Shown here: in pieces, positions 43,555 to 52,031 of the stretch
How the letters are laid out: the number at the start of each line of letters is the position of its first letter
How positions within the stretch are numbered: the first letter of the stretch is position 1
Assembly: GCA_039808585.1 (NCBI GenBank)
Contig: JBDHTJ010000001.1
Span: 1 to 64,000 of the forward strand
DNA: 64,000 nucleotides
Source: AWTP1-13 sp039808585
GTDB lineage: Bacteria; Pseudomonadota; Alphaproteobacteria; Rhizobiales; Hyphomicrobiaceae
Reading direction: 5' to 3'
Position numbers and translations under genes: made by a program
The notes under the pieces: generated by a model
Databases searched by the model: none
The model's input: only the letters and a program-made list of their open reading frames with translations
What the model was told of the DNA's origin: nothing

Positions 43555-45119
43555 GCGGGTCCAGGGGTCCAGAGCGTTGGAAGATCGAGCGCCGCGGCAG
43601 CGGTCACGGCTCCCGATGCGATGAGCTTCGAGGCGGCATGCATGTCGGGGGCAAGATAGCGGTCTTCGACCAGTTGCGGAACCTGTGCCCGCACGAGTGC
43701 CCGCACGCGTTCCAGCGCCGGGCTCGAGGCGAGCGGCGCATGGAAATCACAGCCCTGGCAGGCCGCCAGCAGCTCGATCGCCAGGATCTCGCGCAAGTTC
43801 CCGATCATGTCCATCAAACGCCGCGCACCGTGCGCTGCCATCGACACGTGGTCCTCCTGGTTGGCGGAGGTGGGGATCGAATCCACGCTCGCGGGCGCCG
43901 CGCGCTGCTTCATCTCCGAGGTCAGCGCCGCCGCCGTCACCTGCGGTATCATGAAGCCGGAATTGAGACCGGGCCGCGGCGTCAGGAACGCGGGCAGGCG
44001 CGATAGCGCAGGGTCCACCAGCATCGCGATCCGCCGCTCGGCCAGGGACCCGATCTCGCACAGCGCCAGTGCCATGATGTCTGCTGCGAACGCAACCGGC
44101 TCCGCATGAAAATTGCCGCCCGACAAGGCAACGGCCGCCCCATCGCCGCAGATGATCAGCGGATTGTCGGTGACACTGTTGGCTTCGATCTCGAGTGTCA
44201 CGGCCACATTGCGCAGGATGTCCAGCGCCGCGCCCATCACCTGCGGCTGGCAGCGCAGGCAATAGGGGTCCTGCACGCGGTCGTCGCCTTCGAGGTGCGA
44301 CGCCCGGATGTCGCTCTCGGCCATCAGCCGCCGCAACGCGGCGGCGCACTCCGTCTGGCCCTTGTGGGGGCGCAGCGCGTGCACGCGCGCGTCGAACGGT
44401 GCATCAGACCCTTTCGCGGCCTCTGTCGCCAGAACGCCCGTGATCAGCGCCGACTGGAACAGCAGCTGCGCCTCGAACAGCGCTGCAAGGGCGTAGGCGG
44501 TCGAGAATTGCGTGCCGTTGAGCAGCGCCAACCCCTCCTTCGGCGCCAGCACGAGCGGAGCCAGCCCCGCCTTCGACAGCGCCTCGGCCGCTGGCACCTG
44601 CGCTTCGCCTTGGAACACCGCGCCCACCCCCAGCATCGCAGCCGTCATGTGCGCGAGGGGCGCAAGATCTCCCGAAGCGCCCACCGAGCCTTGGCTCGGG
44701 ATCACGGGGATGAGGTCTGCCGCGATCATGTCCTCCAGCCGCGCCAGGGTCTCTGGCCGCACGCCTGAAGCACCCTGGCCGAGGCTCGCGAGCTTCAGCG
44801 CCATCATCAGCCGCGCCACCGCCTTGGGCATCGGCGGTCCGACGCCCGCGGCGTGCGACAGCACGATGTTCCTCTGCAGCCGGGCGAGATCATCCGCCGC
44901 GATGCGCACGCTGGCGAGCTTTCCGAAGCCGGTGTTGAGGCCGTAGACCGGCGCGCCCGCTTCGATGATGGCGGCCACCGCCTCCGCTGACGCGCGCACG
45001 CCTTCCTGCGCCTCCGGCGCCAGCCTCACGCCGGCTCCCCTGTAGATCGCCATCCAGGAATTCAAAGGGTCCCGCGCCGGCTGCAGGGTGACGACGCCGT
45101 CGCTCACTTTCCCCTCCAT
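43551..45119 (-). CDS. hutH: Histidine ammonia-lyase HutH
   Basis: Removes ammonia from L-histidine to give urocanate. The 522-residue chain has the autocatalytic MIO cofactor tripeptide Ala148-Ser149-Gly150 in SVGASGDLAPLAH, the active-site YGLNTGFGKL and the C-terminal SANQEDHVSMAAHGAR motif. The last of these, and the operon, favour histidine over phenylalanine/tyrosine lyase. Its first 16 bases overlap the end of hutI. The next enzyme, urocanase (HutU), is not in the window. Confidence 0.95.
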   Translation of the reverse strand: MEGKVSDGVVTLQPARDPLNSWMAIYRGAGVRLAPEAQEGVRASAEAVAAIIEAGAPVYGLNTGFGKLASVRIAADDLARLQRNIVLSHAAGVGPPMPKAVARLMMALKLASLGQGASGVRPETLARLEDMIAADLIPVIPSQGSVGASGDLAPLAHMTAAMLGVGAVFQGEAQVPAAEALSKAGLAPLVLAPKEGLALLNGTQFSTAYALAALFEAQLLFQSALITGVLATEAAKGSDAPFDARVHALRPHKGQTECAAALRRLMAESDIRASHLEGDDRVQDPYCLRCQPQVMGAALDILRNVAVTLEIEANSVTDNPLIICGDGAAVALSGGNFHAEPVAFAADIMALALCEIGSLAERRIAMLVDPALSRLPAFLTPRPGLNSGFMIPQVTAAALTSEMKQRAAPASVDSIPTSANQEDHVSMAAHGARRLMDMIGNLREILAIELLAACQGCDFHAPLASSPALERVRALVRAQVPQLVEDRYLAPDMHAASKLIASGAVTAAAALDLPTLWTPGPA

Positions 45120-46306
45120 ACACGGGCATGCAAAGGGTTGAAGCCCATGCGATAGGGCAGCTCCGCAAGGCGCTCAACATTCCAGATGGCGAGGTCCGCG
45201 CTCTTGCCGGGCTCGATCGTGCCGATCTCGGCAAGCCGCCCCAGGGCGCGCGCCGCCTCCCGCGTGACACCGGCGATGATCTCCTCGACCGTCAGGCGGA
45301 ACAGCGTCGCCCCCATGTTCATCGTCAGCAGCAGCGAAGTGAGCGGCGACGAGCCCGGATTGCTGTCGGTTGCCAGCGCTATCCGCACCTTGTGCTTGCG
45401 GAAGACATCGACCGGCGGCTTTTGCGTCTCCCGGATGAAATAGAAGGCGCCGGGCAGCAACACCGCAACGGTTCCCGCCTTTGCCATCGCGGCCGCGCCG
45501 TCCGCGTCCGTGTGCTCCAGGTGATCGGCAGACAGGGCGCCAAACCGGGCCGCAAGAGCTGCCCCGCCATCGTTCGTCAGCTGGTCGGCGTGCAGCTTCA
45601 CGGGCAGCCCCAGGCCCTTCGCCGTCTCGAACACGCGCGCTGTCTGCGCGGCGCTGAAGGCAATGCCCTCCATGAACGCATCGACGGCATCCGCGAGGCC
45701 CTCGCGCGCAATCGCGGGCAGCATATGGCTGCACAGGTCGCGGATGTAGGCGTCTTTGTCTTTCGCCTCTGGCGGCAGCGCATGCGCACCCAGGAACGTC
45801 GTCGTCACGCTCACCGGACGCTCGCTGCTCAGGCGACGTGCAGCGCGCAGTTGCCGCGCCTCCGTATCGAGTTCGAGCCCATAGCCCGACTTGATCTCGA
45901 TCGTGGTCACCCCCTCGCCGATGAGTGCATCGAGCCGCGGCAGCGCCGCCCCGACGAGGTCATCCTCCGAGGCGCCGCGCGTTGCCCGCACGGTCGACAG
46001 GATGCCGCCACCCGCCCGCGCCAGTTCCTCATAGCTGGCGCCCGCAAGCCTCAGCTCGAACTCGTGCGCGCGATTGCCGCCATACACGAGATGCGTATGG
46101 CAATCGACCAGCCCCGGCGTGATCCATCGCCCTTCGAGGCGCGTCGTCTCCCGTGCCGTGATGCCCGGTAGCTCGCGCATGGGCCCGACCCAGGCGATGC
46201 GGCCGTCCTTGGCGGCAATGGCAGCGCCCTCGATGACGCCCAGCCCCTCCCGCGCACCATCCAGCGTCGCGATGCGCGCGTCGGTCCACAAACGGTCGAC
46301 TTGCAT
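45104..46306 (-). CDS. hutI: Imidazolonepropionase HutI
   Basis: Opens the imidazolone ring to give N-formimino-L-glutamate. The 400-residue amidohydrolase has metal ligands His70 and His72 in LVDCHTHLVYGG, and the downstream HADQLTNDGGAALAARFG, SADHLEHTD and ALATDSNPGSSP motifs. The ATG at 46306 (MQVDRLWTDARIATLDG) gives the standard N-terminus. First gene of the hut minus-strand operon, divergent from hutF across 104 bases. Confidence 0.95.
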   Translation of the reverse strand: MQVDRLWTDARIATLDGAREGLGVIEGAAIAAKDGRIAWVGPMRELPGITARETTRLEGRWITPGLVDCHTHLVYGGNRAHEFELRLAGASYEELARAGGGILSTVRATRGASEDDLVGAALPRLDALIGEGVTTIEIKSGYGLELDTEARQLRAARRLSSERPVSVTTTFLGAHALPPEAKDKDAYIRDLCSHMLPAIAREGLADAVDAFMEGIAFSAAQTARVFETAKGLGLPVKLHADQLTNDGGAALAARFGALSADHLEHTDADGAAAMAKAGTVAVLLPGAFYFIRETQKPPVDVFRKHKVRIALATDSNPGSSPLTSLLLTMNMGATLFRLTVEEIIAGVTREAARALGRLAEIGTIEPGKSADLAIWNVERLAELPYRMGFNPLHARVWRGK

Positions 46307-46369
46307 CCGGATTTCACTCCTTCGCTTCCGATCTACCCAGTGTGGCACTGGCTGCCGCGAAGGGGAATG

Positions 46370-46379
46370 GTCTATAGAC
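46370..46379. promoter_or_regulatory. Candidate operator between hutI and hutF
   Basis: GTCTATAGAC is a perfect 10-bp palindrome in the 104-base divergent gap, 32 bases before the hutF ATG. GntR-type regulators such as HutC bind palindromes of this general kind, but hutC is not in the window and the match to its consensus is from memory. Treat as a candidate site. Confidence 0.35.
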
Positions 46380-46410
46380 GCTGTAACCGGAAGCGGAGAA
46401 GCGGCGGCGC

Positions 46411-47778
46411 ATGACGAGCACATACCATTTCCCCCTGGCCCTCACCGAGGAAGGCTGGCGCAGCGACGTGTCCATAGCCATCGCCGACGGGCGCATCGCC
46501 AGCGTCACCAGTGGCGTCGCGTCCATGCCGCAGGCCATTCCGATGCAGGGCATCGCCATTCCCGGCATGGCAAATCTGCATAGTCATGCATTCCAGCGCG
46601 CCATGGCAGGTCTCGTCGAGCGGCGTGGGCCGGAGGACGACAGCTTCTGGACGTGGCGCGACGTGATGTACCGCTTCCTCGCCGAGATGACGCCCGACGA
46701 TATCGAGGCTGTGGCCGCCTGGCTGTACGTTGAGATGCTGGAGGCCGGCTACACCTGCGTCGGTGAATTCCATTATGTGCATCACGCGGCGGATGGCAGC
46801 CACTATGCCGACGTCGGCGAGACCAGCGCGCGCATCGCTGCCGCCTCGCACGCGACCGGCATCGGCTTGACGCTCCTTCCGGCCTTCTACGCCCACGGCG
46901 GATGCGGCGGCCAGCCCCCCAAGGATGGGCAAAGGCGCTTCCTGTGTTCCCTTGATGATTTCATGCGGCTGATGGAGCGCGCGCAACAAAGCGTCGCTGC
47001 GCTCGCAAGAGGCCATGTTGGCATCGCACCGCACTCGCTGCGCGCCGTGGCGCCGGACGAATTGAAGGCACTGCTTGCGGCCTTTCCCTCCTGCCCCGTC
47101 CACATGCATGCGGCTGAGCAGACGGCGGAAGTGGCCGAATGCCTGGCCTGGAGTGGCGCCCGGCCGGTGGAATGGCTGCTGGCAAATGCCGCCGTCGGCC
47201 AGCGCTGGTGCCTCATCCACTGCACGCACATGACCGACGTTGAAATCACGGGCCTTGCAAGAAGTGCCGCTGTCGCCGGCCTCTGCCCCATTACGGAGGC
47301 GAACCTGGGCGACGGCATTTTCGAGGCGCCTCGCTTTCTCGATGCTGGCGGACGCATCGGCATAGGCTCCGACAGCAACGTGCGCATCGCGCTCGGCGAG
47401 GAATTGCGCACGCTCGAATACGGTCAGCGGCTGCGCGATCGCAAACGCAACCGTCTTGGACCCACCGGCAGTTCCACGGGGCGACACATCTTCGACGCAG
47501 CGCGGCGCGGCGGTGCCCAGGCCCTGCAGCAGGACACCGGCGCGCTCGCAGTCGGCAGGATCGCCGACATCGTCGTCCTCGACCAGGGGCACCCTGTTCT
47601 TGCCGGCCGCAGCGGCGACACCATCATCGACGCACTTGCCTTCGCCGGCGGTGATGGCCTCGTTGCCGACGTCATCGCGGCCGGGCGGCACGTGGTCAAG
47701 GATGGCCGGCACGTTGCGCGGGAAACGCTGCTGGCGCGCTACAACCGCACCGTCACCCGTCTCGCGCAGGCACTGTAA
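46411..47778 (+). CDS. hutF: Formimidoylglutamate deiminase HutF
   Basis: Deaminates N-formimino-L-glutamate to N-formyl-L-glutamate and ammonia. A 455-residue amidohydrolase with metal ligands His57 and His59 in MANLHSHAFQRAMAG, the third histidine in VHMHAAEQTAEV, and IGIGSDSNVRIALGEELRTL. HutF sequences are readily told from guanine deaminases by the LHSHAFQRAMAGL block. Its presence with hutG defines the two-step (formylglutamate) branch rather than HutG formiminoglutamase. Divergent from hutI-hutH-hutG. Confidence 0.94.
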   Translation: MTSTYHFPLALTEEGWRSDVSIAIADGRIASVTSGVASMPQAIPMQGIAIPGMANLHSHAFQRAMAGLVERRGPEDDSFWTWRDVMYRFLAEMTPDDIEAVAAWLYVEMLEAGYTCVGEFHYVHHAADGSHYADVGETSARIAAASHATGIGLTLLPAFYAHGGCGGQPPKDGQRRFLCSLDDFMRLMERAQQSVAALARGHVGIAPHSLRAVAPDELKALLAAFPSCPVHMHAAEQTAEVAECLAWSGARPVEWLLANAAVGQRWCLIHCTHMTDVEITGLARSAAVAGLCPITEANLGDGIFEAPRFLDAGGRIGIGSDSNVRIALGEELRTLEYGQRLRDRKRNRLGPTGSSTGRHIFDAARRGGAQALQQDTGALAVGRIADIVVLDQGHPVLAGRSGDTIIDALAFAGGDGLVADVIAAGRHVVKDGRHVARETLLARYNRTVTRLAQAL

Positions 47779-47877
47779 AAAAACCGCGCCTACTCCGCAT
47801 CACCCCTGCTCCGCCTGCTCCTGCCCGCTATTCCCTTCTGACAAATCCGAATGACAGGGATCTCTCCCCGCTCCTTC

Positions 47878-47991
47878 TTTCTCAACGGGGAAAGATCCTG
47901 GCTCTCGCTCCGCTCGGCAGGGAAGGTAGAGAGGTGGAGGTTCGCTTTCACCGTTGGCTTGCGGGGATATCTGCCTCGCGCGGCGATGACG
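47878..47991 (-). repeat. Composite palindromic intergenic repeat, inverted divergent copy
   Basis: Read on the minus strand this is the same two-hairpin element as at 11963-12073 and in the 270-bp units: CGTCATCGCCGCGCGAGGC at one end and GCCGAGCGGAGCGAGAGCC, then AGGATCTTTCCCCGTTGAG, at the other. It lies in the 392-base gap between convergent hutF and the fumarylacetoacetase gene, in which I find no gene. Confidence 0.7.
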
Positions 47992-48070
47992 GAAGTGGTG
48001 CGCGCATCCAGTTCAATCATCGGCTCAACCGTGGCGAGGGTCGAGCACCGTCCCACGCCCACCGCCCGTC

Positions 48071-48145
48071 AAGCCCGCGAAGGCGGGCTTCCACGCCGGT
48101 TGGCGCCATCGCTACTGGGCTACGCGCATTCCTGCGCTATCCCAG
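48071..48145. repeat. Two further intergenic hairpins between hutF and fah
   Basis: AAGCCCGC-GAAG-GCGGGCTT (48071-48090) is a perfect 8-bp stem with a four-base loop, and CTGGGCTACGCGCA / TGCGCTATCCCAG (48115-48145) is a second, imperfect stem related to the element at 11822-11851. They may double as terminators for the convergent genes, but neither has a T-run. Confidence 0.6.
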
Positions 48146-48170
48146 CCTACGGCACTTGCCCTGCCGCTCT

Positions 48171-49484
48171 TCAGGTCGCGACTGCCGGCACGATCTTGCC
48201 GCTGCACGGCCCGAAGCCGATCGAGGCATAGCCGCTGCGCTCGGCACGCGCCGTGAATATGATCTCGTCGCCGTCTTCCAGGAACCGCCGTGTCTCGCCC
48301 GAGGCAAGCGTCAGTGGCTCCTTGCCGCCTTTCGTGATCTCGAGCAGCGCGCCGAGGCCCCCCGCGTCGGGCGTGGAAATGGTGCCGGTGCCGAACAGGT
48401 CGCCCGGCTCCAGATTGCAGCCACCGCAGGTGTGATGCGCCACCATCTGCGCAGGCGTCCAATACAGGTGCCGCGCATTGCTGAGCGAGATGCGCTCAGG
48501 CCCCATCCCCTTCGCCGCCAGCCCGGCCGTCATCAGCGTCACTTCCAGGGAGAGGTCCAGGGCGCCCTCCATCTGGTCCGACTGCGCGGTGAGATAGGGC
48601 ATCGGCTCGGGATCGCCGGCCGGGCGCTTCTCCTGCGCGATCCGGAATGGTGCCATGGCCTCCGGCGTGACGATCCAAGCCGAAATCGTGGTCGCGAAGT
48701 TCTTGGCGAGGAAAGGCCCCAGCGGCTGGTACTCCCAGCCCTGGATGTCCCGTGCCGACCAGTCGTTCAATAGGCAGAAGCCCGCGATGTGCTCGTGCGC
48801 ATGCGCAATGTCGATCGGCGCGCCCTGCGCATTGCCCTTTCCAATCCACACGCCGAGTTCGAGTTCGAAATCAAGGTTGCGGCAAGGGCCGAAGCTCGGC
48901 GTCTCTTCCGTCGGCGGCTTGCGCTGTCCCAGCGGCCGGCGCACGTCGGCACCGCTCACGACCACGCTCGAGGCACGCCCGTGATAGGCGATGGGGATGT
49001 GCTTGTAGTTCGGCAGCAGTGGATTGTCCGGCCGGAAGTTCTTGCCGGCGTTCACCGCGTGATGGATGCCGGCGTAGAAGTCGGTGAAGTTGCCGATCCG
49101 CACCGGCCTGTGCACGCTGCAACGCTGGGCCTCGTGCAGCAGCGGCTCGAGCCGTGCCCGCTCAGCGCTGCCTTCGGAAAGCAGCGCGAACAGACGCCGT
49201 CTGAGCGCCCGACGCGGTCCGGCGCCTAGCGCCAGCAGCGTATTGAGCGTCGGCTCCGCAAGAGCCGCCGCCGCTGCCTTTGCTTCGCCATCCAGAAGGC
49301 CCGCTGCCGCAACGCCCGCCAGGTCGAGAATGCTGTTGCCGATGGGCGTGCCGGCCCGGGGGGCACCACCCGCCGGGCTGAACACCCCCAATGGCAGGTT
49401 CTGCAGCGGAAAATCGCGATGCCCGTTTGCTGAAGCGATCCAACTCTTGCGGGCTACGTCGTGTGTCTCGTCAAGCTGCGGCAT
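48171..49484 (-). CDS. fahA: Fumarylacetoacetase
   Basis: Cleaves fumarylacetoacetate to fumarate and acetoacetate, the last step of tyrosine/homogentisate catabolism. The 437-residue protein has the N-terminal SH3-like domain (GNFTDFYAGIHHAVNAGKNF) and the catalytic metal site in DFELELGVWIGKGNA and LLNDWSARDIQGWEYQPLGP. CGGCNLEPGDLFGTGTISTP is the family signature. It is alone on the minus strand; the partner enzyme 4-hydroxyphenylpyruvate dioxygenase is 29 kb away, and homogentisate dioxygenase and maleylacetoacetate isomerase are not seen. Confidence 0.95.
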   Translation of the reverse strand: MPQLDETHDVARKSWIASANGHRDFPLQNLPLGVFSPAGGAPRAGTPIGNSILDLAGVAAAGLLDGEAKAAAAALAEPTLNTLLALGAGPRRALRRRLFALLSEGSAERARLEPLLHEAQRCSVHRPVRIGNFTDFYAGIHHAVNAGKNFRPDNPLLPNYKHIPIAYHGRASSVVVSGADVRRPLGQRKPPTEETPSFGPCRNLDFELELGVWIGKGNAQGAPIDIAHAHEHIAGFCLLNDWSARDIQGWEYQPLGPFLAKNFATTISAWIVTPEAMAPFRIAQEKRPAGDPEPMPYLTAQSDQMEGALDLSLEVTLMTAGLAAKGMGPERISLSNARHLYWTPAQMVAHHTCGGCNLEPGDLFGTGTISTPDAGGLGALLEITKGGKEPLTLASGETRRFLEDGDEIIFTARAERSGYASIGFGPCSGKIVPAVAT

Positions 49485-49520
49485 GGGCCTTCTCCTTGCG
49501 CGCGCACGCGGTGTCTGGCT

Positions 49521-50609
49521 TCATCGTCCCGTCTGCGCGCGGTGGCGCAGGAAGTGATCGGCAAGCGTGATCGCCATCATGGCTTCACCGACGGGAACGG
49601 CCCTGATGCCCACGCACGGGTCGTGGCGGCCTTTCGTCAGGATCTCTGTCTCTTTCCCGTGCCTGTCGATCGTCTTGCGCGGCTGCAGGATGGATGATGT
49701 CGGTTTCACCGCGAACCGGCAGACCACGGGTTGGCCGCTCGATATGCCGCCCAGGATGCCGCCGGCATGATTGGAGAGGAACAGCGGCTGGCCGTCATTG
49801 CCCATGCGGATCTCGTCGGCGTTCTCCTCGCCCGTGAGTTCGGCCGAGGCCATGCCCGCGCCGATCTCGACCCCCTTGACGGCGTTGATGCTCATCATGG
49901 CGCTGGCGAGATCCTGGTCGAGCTTGCCGTAGATGGGCGCTCCCCAGCCCGCAGGCACGCCATCCGCACACACCTCGATCACCGCGCCGACCGATGACCC
50001 GGCCTTGCGGATACCGTCGAGGTAACTCGTCCAGGTGGCGACCATGCCGGGATCGGGGCAGAAAAACGGGTTGTTGCCCACCTCGTCCCACGACCAGCGG
50101 CTGCGGTCGATCCTGTGCGGCCCGATCTGCACCAGCGCCGCACGGATATTGACGCCCGCCACGACCTTGCGCGCAACCGCCCCTGCCGCCACGCGCATCG
50201 CCGTCTCCCGCGCTGAGGAACGCCCCCCGCCCCGGTAGTCGCGGATGCCGTACTTGGCCCAATACGTAAAGTCGGCGTGGCCGGGGCGGAATTTGTCCTT
50301 GATGTCCCCGTAGTCCTTGCTGCGCTGATCGACATTTTCGATCACGAGCGCAATGGGCGTGCCGGTCGTCACTTGCCGCCCGGAATCGTCGTGGAAAACC
50401 CCGGAAAGGATTCGCACCTCGTCCGGTTCGCGCCTTTGCGTCGTGAACCGCGACTGGCCGGGCTTCCGGCGATCGAGTTCCGCCTGGATATCCTGGGCCT
50501 CGAGCGGAATGCCGGGCGGGCAGCCGTCCACGACACAGCCGATGGCGGGCCCATGGCTCTCCCCCCAGGTGGTGACGCGGAACAGATGGCCGAAGGTGTT
50601 GAAGGACAT
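49521..50609 (-). CDS. aroC: Chorismate synthase
   Basis: Converts 5-enolpyruvylshikimate-3-phosphate to chorismate using reduced FMN, the last common step to aromatic amino acids. The 362-residue length is normal. Signatures GESHGPAIGCVVDGCPPGI near the N-terminus, the YRGGGRSSARETAMRVAAGA block and the C-terminal GRHDPCVGIRAVPVGEAM are complete. The ATG at 50609 matches the family start (MSFNTFGHLFRVTTWGESHG). It lies 36 bases upstream of fahA on the same strand; whether they share a transcript is unknown. Confidence 0.97.
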   Translation of the reverse strand: MSFNTFGHLFRVTTWGESHGPAIGCVVDGCPPGIPLEAQDIQAELDRRKPGQSRFTTQRREPDEVRILSGVFHDDSGRQVTTGTPIALVIENVDQRSKDYGDIKDKFRPGHADFTYWAKYGIRDYRGGGRSSARETAMRVAAGAVARKVVAGVNIRAALVQIGPHRIDRSRWSWDEVGNNPFFCPDPGMVATWTSYLDGIRKAGSSVGAVIEVCADGVPAGWGAPIYGKLDQDLASAMMSINAVKGVEIGAGMASAELTGEENADEIRMGNDGQPLFLSNHAGGILGGISSGQPVVCRFAVKPTSSILQPRKTIDRHGKETEILTKGRHDPCVGIRAVPVGEAMMAITLADHFLRHRAQTGR

Positions 50610-50893
50610 TGCCTGGATGGTCTCGAAAAGCGCAGCACGTGGGGCTCGACATCTTCTAGCGCCACGCGGCGGATCTGCAAACCAGCCTCCGGACAGGTTT
50701 AAATTTTGCTACTGCGAAGGGTGCGGGGGGATGAGGCGATTGCGGGCATGCTCGCCGCGTTGCTCGTCCGCAACGGCATGTGCTTTTGCTCCCACTCAGT
50801 CATCTCCCGTTCATGTAGTTCCATCTAACTTGCGGACGCGTTGTCGCATCGGATTGCGGTTTCGCCGAGTTGTCCATCGGGAGGTACTTGGAA

Positions 50894-51160
50894 ATGCGGA
50901 AGACCCTTATCGCCGTCGTCGCGCTCTCCGTCGCTGCTGCTTTCACGCCCTCGTTCGCTGCTGGCCCCGTGGGCCCCAGCTCGAAGGTCGAGACCGAGGC
51001 TGTTGCCCAGGTCGTGAAGGCCAAGAAGAAGTCCTTCTTCAAGAAGAAGGCACGGAAAGCCGGCAAGAAGGCCAAGAGCAAGCGCCCCGGTTCCTGCGGC
51101 GCCTACATGTACTACAGCAAGAAGGCTGGCAAGTGCATGGACGCTCGCAACAAGAAGTAA
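50894..51160 (+). CDS. Small lysine-rich exported protein
   Basis: An 88-residue protein. A signal peptide (MRKTLIAVVALSVAAAFTPS to about FAAG) is followed by a strongly basic region with repeated Lys (KAKKKSFFKKKARKAGKKAK) and a C-terminal motif with two cysteines, GSCGAYMYYSKKAGKCMDAR, probably a disulphide-closed loop. Such small basic proteins occur in Hyphomicrobiales, but I know of no assigned function. The ATG at 50894 gives the best signal peptide. It is monocistronic, with a strong terminator just downstream, suggesting substantial expression. Confidence 0.75.
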   Translation: MRKTLIAVVALSVAAAFTPSFAAGPVGPSSKVETEAVAQVVKAKKKSFFKKKARKAGKKAKSKRPGSCGAYMYYSKKAGKCMDARNKK

Positions 51161-51187
51161 GCCTCGCGCTTCCTTTTTGGATTTCTC

Positions 51188-51218
51188 AACGGTCGAGGCT
51201 CATGCCTCGGCCGTTTTT
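51188..51218 (+). terminator. Rho-independent terminator after the lysine-rich protein gene
   Basis: Stem AACGGTCGAGGC / GCCTCGGCCGTT (12 pairs, one of them a G-T type pair) with loop TCAT and a run of five T. Clear intrinsic terminator 28 bases after the stop codon. Confidence 0.9.
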
Positions 51219-51479
51219 CATTTTCCGTTCCCGCCAAAGGCACGTGTCCGTGGGGAGAAGCGCAAAGCACCACCCGTGACCTGAGCCAAGTCGATCCACG
51301 ACCCGGTGGCGTGTTGGCCGTCCCAAGCGACAAAAACCCGAACGGGACCGCATAAATGAAGGAGGCCCCGAGGAATGCTGGCGCGTGATGCGGCGCCGCT
51401 TTGCGCGCCATCGCGCGTGGCCGATAAATCTCAAGGCCGCCTCGCGCAAAGCAGGCGACTGTTGACCCAAAACAAGGAC

Positions 51480-51522
51480 AGCCGCCTCGTTCCGGCGTTC
51501 GTGTTCGCCAAACGAGGAGGCT
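51480..51522 (+). promoter_or_regulatory. Hairpin masking the ribosome-binding site of the next gene
   Basis: AGCCGCCTCGTT (51480-51491) pairs with AACGAGGAGGCT (51511-51522) with one mismatch, and GGCG/CGCC inside the loop extends it. The AGGAGG Shine-Dalgarno at 51515-51520, six bases before the GTG at 51526, is wholly inside the stem. Translation would need this stem to open. The rest of the 365-base gap (51161-51525) holds the terminator above and a 49-codon frame I do not support. Confidence 0.5.
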
Positions 51523-51525
51523 GAA

Positions 51526-52026
51526 GTGAGTTCGTTCTCTGGTGCTTGCGCCCTGCATCGCGTTGCCGTTCTGGCCCTTGCACTTCTTGCATCCTGGCCG
51601 CTTGAGGTAGCGAGTGCGGCAGAGACCGGCGCGGTGGGTACTCTTCTTGGAAGCTGGGGCGGCACTGGTCGCATTAGCTTTACCGATGGTTCCTCCGAAA
51701 GCATCCGCTGCACCGCCTACTACACCGGCGGCGGCACCGAATTGCGCATGGCAATCCAGTGCCAGAGCGAGAGGAACCCGATCCACATTCGAAGCCGCCT
51801 CAAGATTGAAGGCAGCAGGGCATCCGGCGAATGGGACGAGCGCACCTTCAATGCGTCAGGCACGGCCTCGGGTAGCGTCAGTGACAACAGGATCTCGCTC
51901 AACATCTCTGGCGGCGGGTTCACGGGATCGATGTCGGTTTCCTTCAGCAAGTCGTCTCACAGCCTGACGATCTCGACCGAGGGTGTCCCCATGAAAGGGG
52001 CGAGCATGAACTTCAGCCGGCGGTAG
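51526..52026 (+). CDS. Exported protein of unknown function, beta-rich
   Basis: A 166-residue protein with a GTG start that follows AGGAGG at good spacing. The signal peptide is LHRVAVLALALLASWPLEVA and ends at ASAAET. The mature part is Gly/Ser-rich with alternating polar/hydrophobic strands (GSWGGTGRISFTDGSSESIR; RISLNISGGGFTGSMSVSFS) and one Cys pair (RCTAYYTG, AIQCQSER), suggesting a small beta-barrel in the periplasm. No function recognised. The next gene starts 5 bases downstream, so they are likely co-expressed. Confidence 0.75.
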   Translation: MSSFSGACALHRVAVLALALLASWPLEVASAAETGAVGTLLGSWGGTGRISFTDGSSESIRCTAYYTGGGTELRMAIQCQSERNPIHIRSRLKIEGSRASGEWDERTFNASGTASGSVSDNRISLNISGGGFTGSMSVSFSKSSHSLTISTEGVPMKGASMNFSRR

Positions 52027-52031
52027 CGTTG

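Noticed and set aside
46340..46356. A sigma-54 promoter (TGGCAC) in front of hutF
   Set aside because: The -24 element is present but the -12 TTGC is absent at the required spacing.
51375..51524. A 49-codon frame just before the gene at 51526
   Set aside because: No usable ribosome-binding site and no sensible composition; the region is better explained by the hairpin and leader.
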